Below are positions 44,516 to 54,136 of a stretch of DNA of 64,000 nt, piece after piece (within the stretch, counting starts at the first letter, position 1; each line of letters starts with the position of its first letter). Both the position numbers and the translations under genes were made by a program. Source of the DNA: Sediminibacterium sp. TEGAF015 (lineage in GTDB: Bacteria > Bacteroidota > Bacteroidia > Chitinophagales > Chitinophagaceae). The DNA lies in contig NZ_AP026683.1 of NCBI RefSeq assembly GCF_025997995.1, positions 1,550,501 through 1,614,500 of the forward strand, in the 5' to 3' direction. The notes beneath the pieces were generated by a model, which saw nothing but the letters and a program-made list of their open reading frames with translations, was not told the origin of the DNA and made no database searches.

Positions 44516-45079
44516 TTACACTGTCATCATTTCTTTTTCTTTGGCATCCAAATGCTTCTCTACCAAAGCGATATGCTTGTCGGTTAACTCTTGAATATCC
44601 TTTTCTGCATCTTTTGCAGCGTCTTCACTTAAGCCATCTTTTTGAAGTTTCTTCACGCTTTCAATTGCATCTCTTCTAATATTACGAATCGCAATTTTAG
44701 CATGCTCTCCTTCGCCCCCTGCTTTTTTCACCAATTCCCTTCTTCTTTCTTCGGTTAGTGGTGGCATGAACAGACGAATCTGTACCCCGTCATTCTGTGG
44801 TGTTATACCAATATTGGCCGCCATGATGGAACGTTCAATCTGTGCCAGCATATTCTTTTCCCATGGCTGAATACTAATGGTTCTTGCATCTAAAACGGTA
44901 ACATTGGCTACCTGTGCAATGGGTGTTGGAGCACCGTAGTAATCCACCGTAATGCCATCTAGCATATTGGGATTGGCTTTCCCCGCTCTGATTTTTACCA
45001 ATTCTGATTCCAAATGCAGAATCGCTTTCTTCATGGTATCGGTGGCATCGTCAATGATTAACCCTAATTCTTCTGACAT
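44516..45079 (-). CDS. frr: Ribosome recycling factor
   Basis: Splits post-termination ribosomes together with EF-G. The 187 residues have the three-helix-bundle/beta architecture: DATDTMKKAILHLESELVKIRAGKANP, VDYYGAPTPIAQVANV, ISIQPWEKNM, NDGVQIRLFMPPLTEERRRELVKK, and the final long helix. The family's Arg in RAGKANP is present. A -7 element (TAAATTTG) lies 19 nt upstream, divergent to that of the transketolase gene. Confidence 0.98.
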   Translation of the reverse strand: MSEELGLIIDDATDTMKKAILHLESELVKIRAGKANPNMLDGITVDYYGAPTPIAQVANVTVLDARTISIQPWEKNMLAQIERSIMAANIGITPQNDGVQIRLFMPPLTEERRRELVKKAGGEGEHAKIAIRNIRRDAIESVKKLQKDGLSEDAAKDAEKDIQELTDKHIALVEKHLDAKEKEMMTV

Positions 45080-45098
45080 ACAATTTTATTAAGTGCGG

Positions 45099-45140
45099 CA
45101 AATTTAATGAATGAATCCTAACCAAATGCTTTTATCTTCG
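45099..45140. promoter_or_regulatory. Divergent promoter region frr / transketolase
   Basis: Minus-strand TAAATTTG (45106-45099) is an exact TAnnTTTG for frr. Plus-strand TATCTTCG (45133-45140) is one base off, 21 nt before the transketolase ATG. Confidence 0.5.
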
Positions 45141-45161
45141 CCGTAAAATTAACGGTTCTAT

Positions 45162-46004
45162 ATGGCAAGTATAGCTGATTTACAAAAGACGGCAACCCAG
45201 GTTAGAAGGGATATTGTCCGCATGGTACATGGTGTTCAAAGTGGACATCCAGGTGGTTCTTTGGGTTGTGCAGACGTGGTTACCGCGCTGTATTTCCACA
45301 CCATGAAACACAATGTAGCATTTACCATGGATGGAAAGGGTGAAGATCTTTTCTTTTTGTCTAACGGGCATATTTCCCCGCTATACTATTCCGTTCTGGC
45401 CAGAGCCGGATATTTTGAAATAAAAGAACTGGCAAGCTTCAGAAAAATCAATACGCGTTTACAAGGTCACCCTACTACCCACGAACATTTGCCCGGCGTT
45501 AGAATTGCCAGTGGTTCATTGGGTCAGGGATTGAGTGTAGCCGCTGGTGCTGCCCTTACCAAAAAACTGAACAACGATCCTCACCTGGTTTTCTCTTTAC
45601 ATGGAGACGGCGAATTGCAGGAAGGTCAAATTTGGGAAGCGGTTATGTTTGCAGCGCATCATAAGGTTGACAACCTCATCAGCATTATCGATGTAAATGG
45701 TCAGCAGATTGACGGTCCTACAAGTAAAGTAATGTCCTTAGGAAATTTGCGCAACAAATTTGAATCCTTCGACTGGACAGTGCTGGAAATGGACGGCAAC
45801 CAAATGGAAGACGTGGTAGCAACATTGGATAAAGCAAAATCAATGACGAGTCAAGGAAAGCCTATTTGCATTTTAATGAAAACAGAAATGGGCAAGGGTG
45901 TCGACTTTATGGAAGGCAGCCACGAATGGCATGGCATTGCACCTTCAGATGAGCAATTAGCAAAAGCGCTGGGGCAGTTGGAAGAGACTTTAGGTGATTA
46001 CTAA
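45162..46004 (+). CDS. Transketolase, N-terminal (ThDP-binding) subunit
   Basis: A 280-residue protein matching only the N-terminal half of transketolase, the pentose-phosphate enzyme that moves two-carbon units. It has HGVQSGHPGGSLGCADVVTALYF (HPGGSLG region), the ThDP motif GDGELQEGQIWEA to VDVNG-like IIDVNGQQIDG, and SHEWHG at the end. Bacteria with split enzymes have a separate C-terminal subunit of about 310-320 residues, usually the next gene. Here the next gene is on the opposite strand and unrelated, so the partner must lie outside the window. The ORF end is clean (YYSTOP after LGDY), not a frameshift. Confidence 0.92.
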   Translation: MASIADLQKTATQVRRDIVRMVHGVQSGHPGGSLGCADVVTALYFHTMKHNVAFTMDGKGEDLFFLSNGHISPLYYSVLARAGYFEIKELASFRKINTRLQGHPTTHEHLPGVRIASGSLGQGLSVAAGAALTKKLNNDPHLVFSLHGDGELQEGQIWEAVMFAAHHKVDNLISIIDVNGQQIDGPTSKVMSLGNLRNKFESFDWTVLEMDGNQMEDVVATLDKAKSMTSQGKPICILMKTEMGKGVDFMEGSHEWHGIAPSDEQLAKALGQLEETLGDY

Positions 46005-46075
46005 GCAAGATTTTACTGCTAAAGCAATCAAAATTTAAATAGTTTAGGATTTCTAAAAAATATTCTGAAAAAGAA

Positions 46076-47284
46076 TCAAGTAGTGCGCAACTGAAAAGTC
46101 TGCGCACTAATTTTTTGTGCAGTAACCCATGCTGCAGTAAAAGCAATGGATGCAACGGTTGCTGTTACCAGTATAAAATCTGTCCATTGCACCTGAACTG
46201 GATAGTAATCAATAATGAAAGTTGTACCCCCCAGCTTAATTAGATGAAAGCTTTCCTGCAACCAGCAAATAATTCCGCCCAGCACAATTCCTAAGCCTGC
46301 GCCAATGGCAGACAGCAACAATCCCTCCAATAAAAAAATCCGTTTGATTCTGCCTGGCGTTGCACCCAGTGCCCGCAAAACAGCTATGTCTTTTTGTTTT
46401 TCTAGAATCAACATACTCAATGCCCCTATCATATTGAAAGCAGCCACTACCAGGATCAGAGAGAGTATGCCATAAATGACCCATTTCTCCAATTGCATCA
46501 CCGAATACAAAGAGGCATTCTGTTGGTACCGATTCTGAATACGCACCTGACTACCAAAAATGGATTGCAATTGTTGTATGATGTCCGACTCTTTCCCTTG
46601 GGCATTGATTTCGATGGCGCTGTAGGTATTAGCAGGCAATCCTAGCATATACTGCATAAATCGGAGATGCGTAAATGCATATGTATTGTCAAAGTCCTGC
46701 TGCACAATAAAAGCACCCGTTGGAATTACGGAAAAAGCATTGAGCCCATCAGACTGCAACAAATTGGAATTCGTATTGGGGAAATAAAGGGTAGCCGCTT
46801 CAAAAACTTTTTCGGTATTAATACCCGCAGCGTTTTCAATCCCCCCGCCCATTACAATGCCAGGTATGGTATCGTTGCCTAAATTAAAACTACCTCTGCG
46901 AATGTATTGCTGAATGGGATTTACTTTTGTATAACTCTCCTGTACTCCTTTTAAAGTAACGATGGTTTGATACGCACCGGTCAATAGGGCCTTTTCCTCT
47001 ACAACATAACTATAGGCCTGCAGCCCTTTTACCTGACCCAGTGCAGCTTGCTGCCTGGCTGTTACAGCCAATGTTTTACCGCTGGCAGGTACCACTTTAT
47101 AGGCTGGATAAAAATCGCCGTACAATCCCTTCACCAGGGATTCAAATCCGTTAAACACACTGAGTATAATGATTAAAGAGGCTGTGCCTACAGCGATGGC
47201 CGCCACCGAAATACCCGCAATAATATTGATGGCATTGGTAGATTTTTTAGATCGGAAATATCGCCAGGCAAAGAGAAGATTCAT
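46076..47284 (-). CDS. LolC/LolE-type FtsX-like ABC permease
   Basis: A 402-residue membrane protein of the lipoprotein-release family. The N-terminus has FAWRYFRSKKSTNAINIIAGISVAAI with the first helix (about 22-45). A large periplasmic domain (about 50-265) follows, and the C-terminal three-helix FtsX block begins near VIYGILSLILVVAAFNMIGAL and has the LGATPGRIKRIFLLEG coupling segment. In Gram-negatives this complex with LolD extracts lipoproteins from the inner membrane. The LolD ATPase is not adjacent. The start overlaps the rbfA stop by 4 bp. Confidence 0.93.
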   Translation of the reverse strand: MNLLFAWRYFRSKKSTNAINIIAGISVAAIAVGTASLIIILSVFNGFESLVKGLYGDFYPAYKVVPASGKTLAVTARQQAALGQVKGLQAYSYVVEEKALLTGAYQTIVTLKGVQESYTKVNPIQQYIRRGSFNLGNDTIPGIVMGGGIENAAGINTEKVFEAATLYFPNTNSNLLQSDGLNAFSVIPTGAFIVQQDFDNTYAFTHLRFMQYMLGLPANTYSAIEINAQGKESDIIQQLQSIFGSQVRIQNRYQQNASLYSVMQLEKWVIYGILSLILVVAAFNMIGALSMLILEKQKDIAVLRALGATPGRIKRIFLLEGLLLSAIGAGLGIVLGGIICWLQESFHLIKLGGTTFIIDYYPVQVQWTDFILVTATVASIAFTAAWVTAQKISAQTFQLRTT

Positions 47285-47640
47285 TTCTCTTTTTCATTTA
47301 TTTTCTTGAAGATCTCTTCCATTTTAAATACATAGTCCAGCGTATCATCGTTATAAAAATGTATAACCGGAATTCGTCTTAACTGGTGTTTCATTTTGTC
47401 GGCCAATTCCTTTTTGATTTCCCAGGCTTTAGATTCTATTTTCTTCATGACTGCCGCCTGATCCTTTACTTGAAATAAGCTAATATACACCCTGGCTTCC
47501 AGCAAATCGGGTGTTACTTTTACATTGGATATGGACACCATTCCGCCATCTATCATCGCTAGGTTTAATCTTCTGAATATATCATTGAATTGCTCCTGCA
47601 ATGCTCCTGCTACCTGTCTTTGTCTTTTTCCTTCCTCCAT
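47281..47640 (-). CDS. rbfA: Ribosome-binding factor A
   Basis: A 119-residue KH-fold protein that helps mature the 3'/5' end of 16S rRNA in the 30S subunit. The opening GKRQRQVAGALQEQFNDIFRRL, the strand KVTPDLLEARVYISLF and the segment LRRIPVIHFYNDDTLDYVFKMEEI are diagnostic. It overlaps the LolC/E-type gene by 4 bp; this rbfA-permease pairing suggests a conserved operon. It is divergent from the MsbA-like gene. Confidence 0.95.
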   Translation of the reverse strand: MEEGKRQRQVAGALQEQFNDIFRRLNLAMIDGGMVSISNVKVTPDLLEARVYISLFQVKDQAAVMKKIESKAWEIKKELADKMKHQLRRIPVIHFYNDDTLDYVFKMEEIFKKINEKEK

Positions 47641-47700
47641 ATTATAAGGTTTATGGGTGTAAAATTAGTTACTTTGCCTTGTTTCACCATTTATTCCTGT

Positions 47701-49530
47701 ATGAAGCGATTTGAGCGGATCCTGTTTTACCTGCGTAGTCAACGAAAAAACATTGTATTATACGTGCTGTTTAACCTGTTGTCTATTGCATTTTCATTGA
47801 TTTCACTGGTGATGTTGGCTCCTTTTTTGGGTCTATTATTTGCCAAAGAAAAATTAATAACTACAAAACCTAATTTGCGTTTTCCGCAAGACGGTGCGGA
47901 TGCGCTTTTGGCACATTTGAAATATTACCTCAGTGTATTAATACAGGAAAAAGGGGAAGTATATGCTTTAGGCGCCATTTGTATTGTGATTATCATTGCA
48001 ATCTTTTTTAAAAATGCATTTACCTATTTGTCTTTCCGCGTACTGGCTCCCATGCGCAATTATGTGATGACTAAACTCCGTTCCGATTTATATGCCAAGA
48101 TTTTACAATTACCGATTGGTTTTTTTACGGAGCAGAAAAAAGGAGATATCATCAGCAGAATGAGCAATGATGCCAATGAAATTGAATGGAGCGTAATGAG
48201 TACCCTAGAGGGTTTAATCAGGGACCCGCTGAATATTCTGATTATTCTAAGTGTGCTGGTATACATTAGTCCTGTATTGTCTGTTTTCTTGTTGGTACTG
48301 CTTCCTTTAACGGGATTTATCATTGGCAGAGTAAGCCGTTCCTTAAAAAAACAATCCACCGCTTCAGCAGAAGAATTGGGTAGCTTAATGAGTATTCTGG
48401 ATGAAACCCTGGGTGGTTTACGTGTAATAAAGGCTTTCAATGCAGAGAAAATTCTACGCAATCGCTTCTTTACAACGAATAATAATTTGAACCATATCCG
48501 TAATAAAATGAATTTCCGAAAAGACCTGGCATCGCCTATGTCTGAATTCATGGGAGTGATGGTACTTAGTTGTATTTTATGGTTTGGCGGAAGACTGGTA
48601 CTGAATAATGAGGCAGGACTAGAAGCAACAGGCTTTATCAATTATATCGTCATTTTTACGCAGATCATTAATCCGGCCAAGTCTTTGTCTACCGCATTTT
48701 ACAATGCACAAAGAGGTAGTGCAGCTATTCAAAGAATTGAAGAAATCTTACAGGCACCCATCTTGGTTACCGACGAGCCCAATGCCAGGGAACTCACCAG
48801 CTTCAATCATTCTATTGAATTTAGGAATGTAAACTTCTCTTACAATGAAACCCCTATTCTCAAAAATATCAACCTGACAATTGAGAAGGGTAAAACCATT
48901 GCCCTGGTTGGATCTTCCGGCGCAGGAAAAAGTAGTCTGGCCGATTTGATTCCACGCTTTCACGATGTTAGTGGCGGAGAAATTTTAATTGATGGCATTA
49001 ATATTAAAGAATATTCATTGCATAGCATTCGCGCATTAATGGGCATTGTAACACAGGAGCCTATTTTATTTAATGACACCATTGCGGGAAATATTTCATT
49101 GGGAGTAGACAATGCCCAACAAAATGATATTGAACAAGCTGCTAAAGTGGCCAATGCACTGGATTTTATCAGGAAAAAAGAAGATGGATTTGAAACCAAT
49201 ATTGGTGACAGGGGCAGCAAGTTGAGTGGCGGAGAAAGACAAAGGGTAACCATTGCAAGAGCAGTTTTAAAAAATCCTCCGATCTTAATTTTAGATGAAG
49301 CTACTTCCTCTCTAGATACCGAAAGTGAAAGACTGGTGCAGGATGCTATCAATAATATGATGCAGAACAGAACTTCCATTGTAATTGCACACCGCTTAAG
49401 CACCATCCGCCATGCCAACGAAATCATTGTTTTACAAAAAGGAGAAATTGCAGAAAGAGGTAACCACGATGAACTACTGTCTAAAGGAGGAATTTATAAA
49501 AAACTGGTGGACATGCAAGAAGTAAAATAA
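47701..49530 (+). CDS. MsbA-like ABC exporter (membrane and ATPase domains fused)
   Basis: A 609-residue half-transporter forming a homodimer that flips lipids, lipid A or drugs. Six membrane helices occupy about residues 15-320. The ATPase domain (about 365-605) has Walker A GSSGAGKSS, Q-loop VTQEPILF, signature KLSGGERQR, Walker B PILILDEATSSLD and the switch His in IAHRLSTIRHA. The ATG at 47701 starts MKRFERILFYLRSQ; a longer reading would run into the rbfA promoter region. MsbA for lipid A is plausible in this Gram-negative phylum but not proved. Confidence 0.95.
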   Translation: MKRFERILFYLRSQRKNIVLYVLFNLLSIAFSLISLVMLAPFLGLLFAKEKLITTKPNLRFPQDGADALLAHLKYYLSVLIQEKGEVYALGAICIVIIIAIFFKNAFTYLSFRVLAPMRNYVMTKLRSDLYAKILQLPIGFFTEQKKGDIISRMSNDANEIEWSVMSTLEGLIRDPLNILIILSVLVYISPVLSVFLLVLLPLTGFIIGRVSRSLKKQSTASAEELGSLMSILDETLGGLRVIKAFNAEKILRNRFFTTNNNLNHIRNKMNFRKDLASPMSEFMGVMVLSCILWFGGRLVLNNEAGLEATGFINYIVIFTQIINPAKSLSTAFYNAQRGSAAIQRIEEILQAPILVTDEPNARELTSFNHSIEFRNVNFSYNETPILKNINLTIEKGKTIALVGSSGAGKSSLADLIPRFHDVSGGEILIDGINIKEYSLHSIRALMGIVTQEPILFNDTIAGNISLGVDNAQQNDIEQAAKVANALDFIRKKEDGFETNIGDRGSKLSGGERQRVTIARAVLKNPPILILDEATSSLDTESERLVQDAINNMMQNRTSIVIAHRLSTIRHANEIIVLQKGEIAERGNHDELLSKGGIYKKLVDMQEVK

Positions 49531-49533
49531 AAA

Positions 49534-49556
49534 TCCCGGCTACTAAGTAACCGGGA
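49534..49556 (-). terminator. Terminator of the DksA-like gene
   Basis: TCCCGG / CCGGGA stem (49534-49539 and 49551-49556) with partial inner pairing. The A-rich run to the left becomes a U-tract on the minus strand. It also lies just behind the MsbA-like stop but lacks a T-run in that direction. Confidence 0.7.
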
Positions 49557-49589
49557 CCATTATCATTTGTTTGTTTTGTATTACTGGAA

Positions 49590-50645
49590 TTAGTCCTGAT
49601 TGGGCTTGACCAATCCCAACTTTGCTTCCAGACTTAAAGTAGCATGAGGAACAGCACGTAATCTTGCTTTGTCAATTAAACGTCCGGTAACTCTGCAGAT
49701 TCCGTAGGTTTTATTTTCAATACGCATGATGGCTTTTTCCAGATGATCAATATAGGTAATCTGACGACTAGCCATTTGACTCAACTGTTCTTTTTCCATA
49801 CTCATGGTTCCGTCTTCCATTGTCATGTAACGGGCATCATCATTGTCTCCGCCCATTTCATCTTTACGGGTAATTAATCCCTGTAGGTAAGCCAACTCTT
49901 TTTTAGCAGCATCCAGTTTTTTATTGATAATCTCTCTGAATTCAGCCAAATCAGCATCATTGTACTTTACCAACGGCCCCTGAGGTTTGGGAGCTTCTAC
50001 TCTTTTTTCCAACGGAGTATATCCGGGGTTATAAGTTACACTTGATTTAGTGTTGATCTTAGGAACTTTTACTTCTTTAATTGGACCAGGCACTTTTTTT
50101 ACTGGCTTTACCGGGGGAGCTGGAGGCGCTTTAGGAGCTGGCTTCTCTACTACCACTGGTTTTGCAGGAGCTGGAGCAGGCTTAACTGCTGCAGGTGCTG
50201 GTTTAGCAACTGGTTTAGCAGGTGCCTTTACAGCCGCAGGTTTTGCTACGGGCTTTGCCGGCGCTTTTGCAGCTGGCTTTGCCACAGGTTTGGCTGGTGC
50301 TTTCGCAGCAGGCTTTGCTGTTGGTTTTGCCACAGGTTTGGCTGCTGGTTTAGTTCCCCCTTTAACCGGCGCTTTGGCAGCAGGCTTTGCCGGTGCTTTT
50401 ACAGCTACCTTTTTTGCTGGTGCTTTCGCAACAGGCTTAGCAGCTGGTTTTGCTGTTTTAGCAGGTGCTTTCACAGCAGGCTTTGCTGCGGGTTTGGCCG
50501 GTGCTTTTTTTGCAGGGGCTTTTGCAGCTGGTTTTGCAACAGCTTTAGCTGGCGCCTTTGCAGCAGGTTTTGCTGCAGCTTTGGCTGGAGCCGCCTTTAC
50601 AGCTTTTTTGGGAGTTGCTTTGGGGGCTGGTTTCTTTGTAGCCAT
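49590..50645 (-). CDS. DksA/TraR-family protein with long Ala-Lys-Pro tail and degenerate zinc finger
   Basis: A 351-residue protein in two parts. Residues 1 to about 195 are almost only Ala, Lys, Pro and Val in short repeats such as KPAAKAPAKPVA, resembling histone-H1 or AlgP-type tails. Residues 225-345 form a DksA-like domain: a coiled coil with an acidic tip GGDNDDARYM and the end of the finger region TYGICRVTGRLI...RAVPHATLSLEAK. Classic DksA has four zinc cysteines; here only Cys317 remains. DksA binds RNA polymerase in the secondary channel, and the tail could bind DNA or RNA. The downstream end has a hairpin terminator; ileS lies just upstream and may be co-transcribed. Confidence 0.9.
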   Translation of the reverse strand: MATKKPAPKATPKKAVKAAPAKAAAKPAAKAPAKAVAKPAAKAPAKKAPAKPAAKPAVKAPAKTAKPAAKPVAKAPAKKVAVKAPAKPAAKAPVKGGTKPAAKPVAKPTAKPAAKAPAKPVAKPAAKAPAKPVAKPAAVKAPAKPVAKPAPAAVKPAPAPAKPVVVEKPAPKAPPAPPVKPVKKVPGPIKEVKVPKINTKSSVTYNPGYTPLEKRVEAPKPQGPLVKYNDADLAEFREIINKKLDAAKKELAYLQGLITRKDEMGGDNDDARYMTMEDGTMSMEKEQLSQMASRQITYIDHLEKAIMRIENKTYGICRVTGRLIDKARLRAVPHATLSLEAKLGLVKPNQD

Positions 50646-50650
50646 AGGTC

Positions 50651-53600
50651 TTATCCTTTTTTGTTTACAACCACGTTCAGGGTAATGTCATTTACTTCAA
50701 TTGGTGTACCATTCTCAATATTGGTCTTCCATTCAATGCCATCTGCCAGAATTTCGCGGCAAATATAGTCGTTAAATTTAATAATAGAAGGCTTAAGGGG
50801 GGTACCTTCAGGTAACTCTACGAATATACGGTCTGTTAATTCAAATCCGGTTTCTTTTCTAATATTTTGTATTCGATTGACGAATTCCCGTGCTTCACCC
50901 TCCAGTTTAAGGTCTTCTGTTAGGGTAATATCTAGGGCAACTGTCAATTTCCCTCTGGAAGCCACACTCCAGCCAGGAATATCTTCTGCAGTAATTTCTA
51001 CATCTGCCAGTTCAATAGTAAAATTCCCGTTGGATAAAGACAGCTGACAATTTCCATTTTGTTCAAGGCCGGCAATCTGTTCCTGAGAAAATCCGGCAAT
51101 CAGCCCAGCAGCTTCTTTCATGGATGCTCCCAGTTTGGCACCTAAGGTTTTGAAGTTGGCTTTTATTTTCTTGCTGATAACGCCCTGTGTTGCCGTAATG
51201 TATTCTATCTCTTTTACGTTTACTTCTGCCTTAATCAGTTCTTCCATTTTTTCCAACTGCGCTTTCATCTGTACGTCCAATACAGGAATCATTACTTTCT
51301 GCAATGGCTGACGTACTTTGATATTTACTTTCTTTCTAAGTGATAAAACCAGCGAGCAGGTTTCTTGCGCCAGTTCCATTCTTTCTTCCAACGAAGCATC
51401 CACCATATCAGTGTTGTAAACTGGAAAGTCTGCGTGGTGTACAGAACCCACATCAAATCTATTGGTAACTGCATTCAGTTGATTGAACACTGCATCACTA
51501 AAGAATGGTGAAATAGGGGCAATTAAACGAACGATGGTTTCTAAACATTCGTACAAAGTTTGATAGGCACTGATTTTGTCTGTTTCATATTCACCTTTCC
51601 AGAAACGTCTTCTGCATAATCTTACATACCAGTTACTCAATTGCGCATCTACGAAATGCTCAACGGCTCTTCCTGCTAATGTGGGTTCAAAGTCGTTCAT
51701 GTATTCGGTTACTTCTTTCACCAGACTATTTAAAGAAGATAAAATCCAGCGATCTATCTCAGGTCTTTCCGCAAGCGGAATTGGAGCTTCCTTATAAGAG
51801 AATCCATCTACATTGGCATACAGACAGAAAAACTGATAGGTATTGTACAGGGTGCCAAAGAACTTTCGCTGCACTTCCTGAATACCTGCTAAATCAAATT
51901 TTAAATTATCCCAAGGAGAGGCATTGGTAATTAAATACCAGCGGGTAGCGTCTGCTCCATATTTTTCAATGGTTTCAAATGGATTTACCACATTACCCAG
52001 ACGCTTACTCATTTTATTGCCATTCTTGTCCAACACCAGACCATTACTTACAACTGCCTTATAAGCTACTTTGTCAAATAACATTACACCCAAAGCGTGT
52101 AAGGTATAGAACCAGCCGCGTGTCTGATCTACCCCTTCTGCAATAAAGTCTGCGGGGAATGCTTCTCCATTATCTATTAAATCTTTATTCTCAAAAGGAT
52201 AATGCCACTGTGCATAAGGCATGGCACCACTATCAAACCATACATCAATCAAATCAGGCACACGTTGCATGGGTTTTCCAGAAGGACTCACCAGAATAAT
52301 TTCATCTACATAAGGTTTATGTAAATCCAGAATGCCCTGATGTAAATAATTCTTGTTGATATCTCCACCCAATACTTCATTGGCTTTACGAATGCCCTCA
52401 TTCAATTCTGCAATAGAGCCAATACAAACTTCTTCAGATCCGTCTTCTGTGCGCCATACAGGTAAAGGGGTTCCCCAGTAACGGCTTCTGCTAAGGTTCC
52501 AATCTACCATGTTCTCCAACCAATTACCAAACCTCCCTTCTCCAGTAGATTTGGGCTTCCAGTTAATGGTTTTATTCAGTTCAACCATTCTATCTTTTAC
52601 AGCAGTGGTTTTTATAAACCAGGCATCCAGCGGATAATACAATATGGGTTTATCTGTTCTCCAGCAATGCGGATAACTGTGTTCGTATTTCTCTACTTTG
52701 AAAGCCCTATTCTCTTTTTTTAGATGCACACAGATGTCTACGTTTACATCCACATAGTTTGCATCGTCCTTATAATTTTTTACATAACGATTGCTGAAAG
52801 GCCCCAAACCGTCTACGAATTTTCCTTCCTTATCAACCATTGTTAAAATGCCGATGTTAAACTTTTTGCCTACTTTAAAGTCATCTGCACCAAAAGCTGG
52901 TGCTGTATGTACAATACCAGTACCATCTTCTGTAGTAACAAAATCACCGGTGATTACCCTGAATGGTTTTGCATCCGGAGTGATGGCCAGAATTTCTTTA
53001 ATAGAATTGGCCTCGTAAGGCAATAACTGATCGTATTCCATGCCTGCGATATCAGTCCCTTTAAACCCGGACAATACCACCCATGGCAAAATTTTGGTTT
53101 TTTCATTGACACCATCAAAAGAAGCATTCTCCCCCTCTGCTTTAAAATACTTACCCATCAAGGCTTTGGCAAGAATCACATTTACCGGTAAAAGGGTATA
53201 AGGGTTTACTGTTTTAACCAACATATACTCAATATTGGGTCCTACAGTAAGGCCAAGATTAGAAGGCAAAGTCCAGGGAGTAGTAGTCCATGCCATAAAG
53301 AAAACTTCTTCTGCAGCAATGGCAGGATTGGAACTTTTCAATTGTTGATACCAGGCAGCCTGCTCCAGAGAAGCCTGTGTTGCTTTAAACATAGCTACTG
53401 CAGAAGTATCTTTTACTTCTTTGTAAGTACCTGGCTGATTTAATTCGTGTGAGCTAAGACCTGTACCAGCAGCAGGAGAATAAGGCTGGATACTTACACT
53501 TTCATACAAATATCCTTTTTTATACAACGTACTTAAAATCCACCAAAGGGTTTCAATATAGTCGTTCTCAAATGTTACATAGGGTTTTTCTAGGTCTACC

Positions 53601-54028
53601 CAATAGCCCATTTTGGTAGTGATATCATCCCATTCTTTCTTATAACGAAGTACCGCTTCTCTGCATTTTTTGTTATAGTCTTCAATGCTGATTTTCTTTC
53701 CGATATCTTCTTTGGTAATTCCCAATTCTTTTTCAACTCCCAGTTCAATGGGCAAACCATGCGTATCCCATCCACCTTTTCTCTTTACCTGAAATCCCTG
53801 CATGGTTTTGTAGCGGCATACCATGTCTTTCAATGTTCTGGAAATAACATGGTGTATACCCGGCATACCATTTGCACTAGGCGGCCCTTCAAAAAAAACA
53901 AAGGGTTTTTTCCCTTCCCTCAAAGCAATACTTTTCTCAAAAGCAGCATTGGCTTTCCAGCCTGCCAAGACTTCTTTTTCAATCAAGGGTAAATTTAATC
54001 CTGAAAATTCTGCATACTTCGCACTCAT
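50651..54028 (-). CDS. ileS: Isoleucyl-tRNA synthetase
   Basis: Charges tRNA-Ile. At 1125 residues it is the long type found in many Bacteroidota. Class I signatures are visible: the HIGH-equivalent GIHH in NGMPGIHHVISRTLKD and KMSKR in NKMSKRLGNV. The editing domain (TTPWTLPSNL, GTGIVHTAPAFG with the editing Asp) and the C-terminal anticodon-binding part (IDRWILSSLNSLVKEV) follow. The ATG at 54028 begins MSAKYAEFSGLNL; the longer reading includes the divergent promoter region. The stop is 5 bp before the DksA-like gene's start. Confidence 0.98.
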   Translation of the reverse strand: MSAKYAEFSGLNLPLIEKEVLAGWKANAAFEKSIALREGKKPFVFFEGPPSANGMPGIHHVISRTLKDMVCRYKTMQGFQVKRKGGWDTHGLPIELGVEKELGITKEDIGKKISIEDYNKKCREAVLRYKKEWDDITTKMGYWVDLEKPYVTFENDYIETLWWILSTLYKKGYLYESVSIQPYSPAAGTGLSSHELNQPGTYKEVKDTSAVAMFKATQASLEQAAWYQQLKSSNPAIAAEEVFFMAWTTTPWTLPSNLGLTVGPNIEYMLVKTVNPYTLLPVNVILAKALMGKYFKAEGENASFDGVNEKTKILPWVVLSGFKGTDIAGMEYDQLLPYEANSIKEILAITPDAKPFRVITGDFVTTEDGTGIVHTAPAFGADDFKVGKKFNIGILTMVDKEGKFVDGLGPFSNRYVKNYKDDANYVDVNVDICVHLKKENRAFKVEKYEHSYPHCWRTDKPILYYPLDAWFIKTTAVKDRMVELNKTINWKPKSTGEGRFGNWLENMVDWNLSRSRYWGTPLPVWRTEDGSEEVCIGSIAELNEGIRKANEVLGGDINKNYLHQGILDLHKPYVDEIILVSPSGKPMQRVPDLIDVWFDSGAMPYAQWHYPFENKDLIDNGEAFPADFIAEGVDQTRGWFYTLHALGVMLFDKVAYKAVVSNGLVLDKNGNKMSKRLGNVVNPFETIEKYGADATRWYLITNASPWDNLKFDLAGIQEVQRKFFGTLYNTYQFFCLYANVDGFSYKEAPIPLAERPEIDRWILSSLNSLVKEVTEYMNDFEPTLAGRAVEHFVDAQLSNWYVRLCRRRFWKGEYETDKISAYQTLYECLETIVRLIAPISPFFSDAVFNQLNAVTNRFDVGSVHHADFPVYNTDMVDASLEERMELAQETCSLVLSLRKKVNIKVRQPLQKVMIPVLDVQMKAQLEKMEELIKAEVNVKEIEYITATQGVISKKIKANFKTLGAKLGASMKEAAGLIAGFSQEQIAGLEQNGNCQLSLSNGNFTIELADVEITAEDIPGWSVASRGKLTVALDITLTEDLKLEGEAREFVNRIQNIRKETGFELTDRIFVELPEGTPLKPSIIKFNDYICREILADGIEWKTNIENGTPIEVNDITLNVVVNKKG

Positions 54029-54125
54029 AGTATTCTGCAAATAAGGGTTTAAAAAATTCGTGCGAAGGTACGAATACTGACACGAATAATAACAGTTACC
54101 GGGGCTATGCATCGGCTTTCTGGGC

Positions 54126-54133
54126 TATATTTG
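54126..54133 (+). promoter_or_regulatory. Predicted -7 element 3 nt before the D-2-hydroxyacid dehydrogenase start
   Basis: TATATTTG, an exact TAnnTTTG match, ends 3 nt before the ATG at 54137. It implies a leaderless mRNA and supports that ATG over one 30 nt upstream. Confidence 0.5.
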
Positions 54134-54136
54134 GGT

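Noticed and set aside
45162-46075. Frameshifted full-length transketolase
   Set aside because: The 71 bp after the stop and the following opposite-strand permease gene hold no C-terminal transketolase sequence in any frame.
50050-50685. Gly/Ala/Phe-rich 211-residue reading frame opposite the DksA-like gene
   Set aside because: It is the antisense of the Ala/Lys/Pro repeat region; its odd composition follows from that, and it has no start context or homology.
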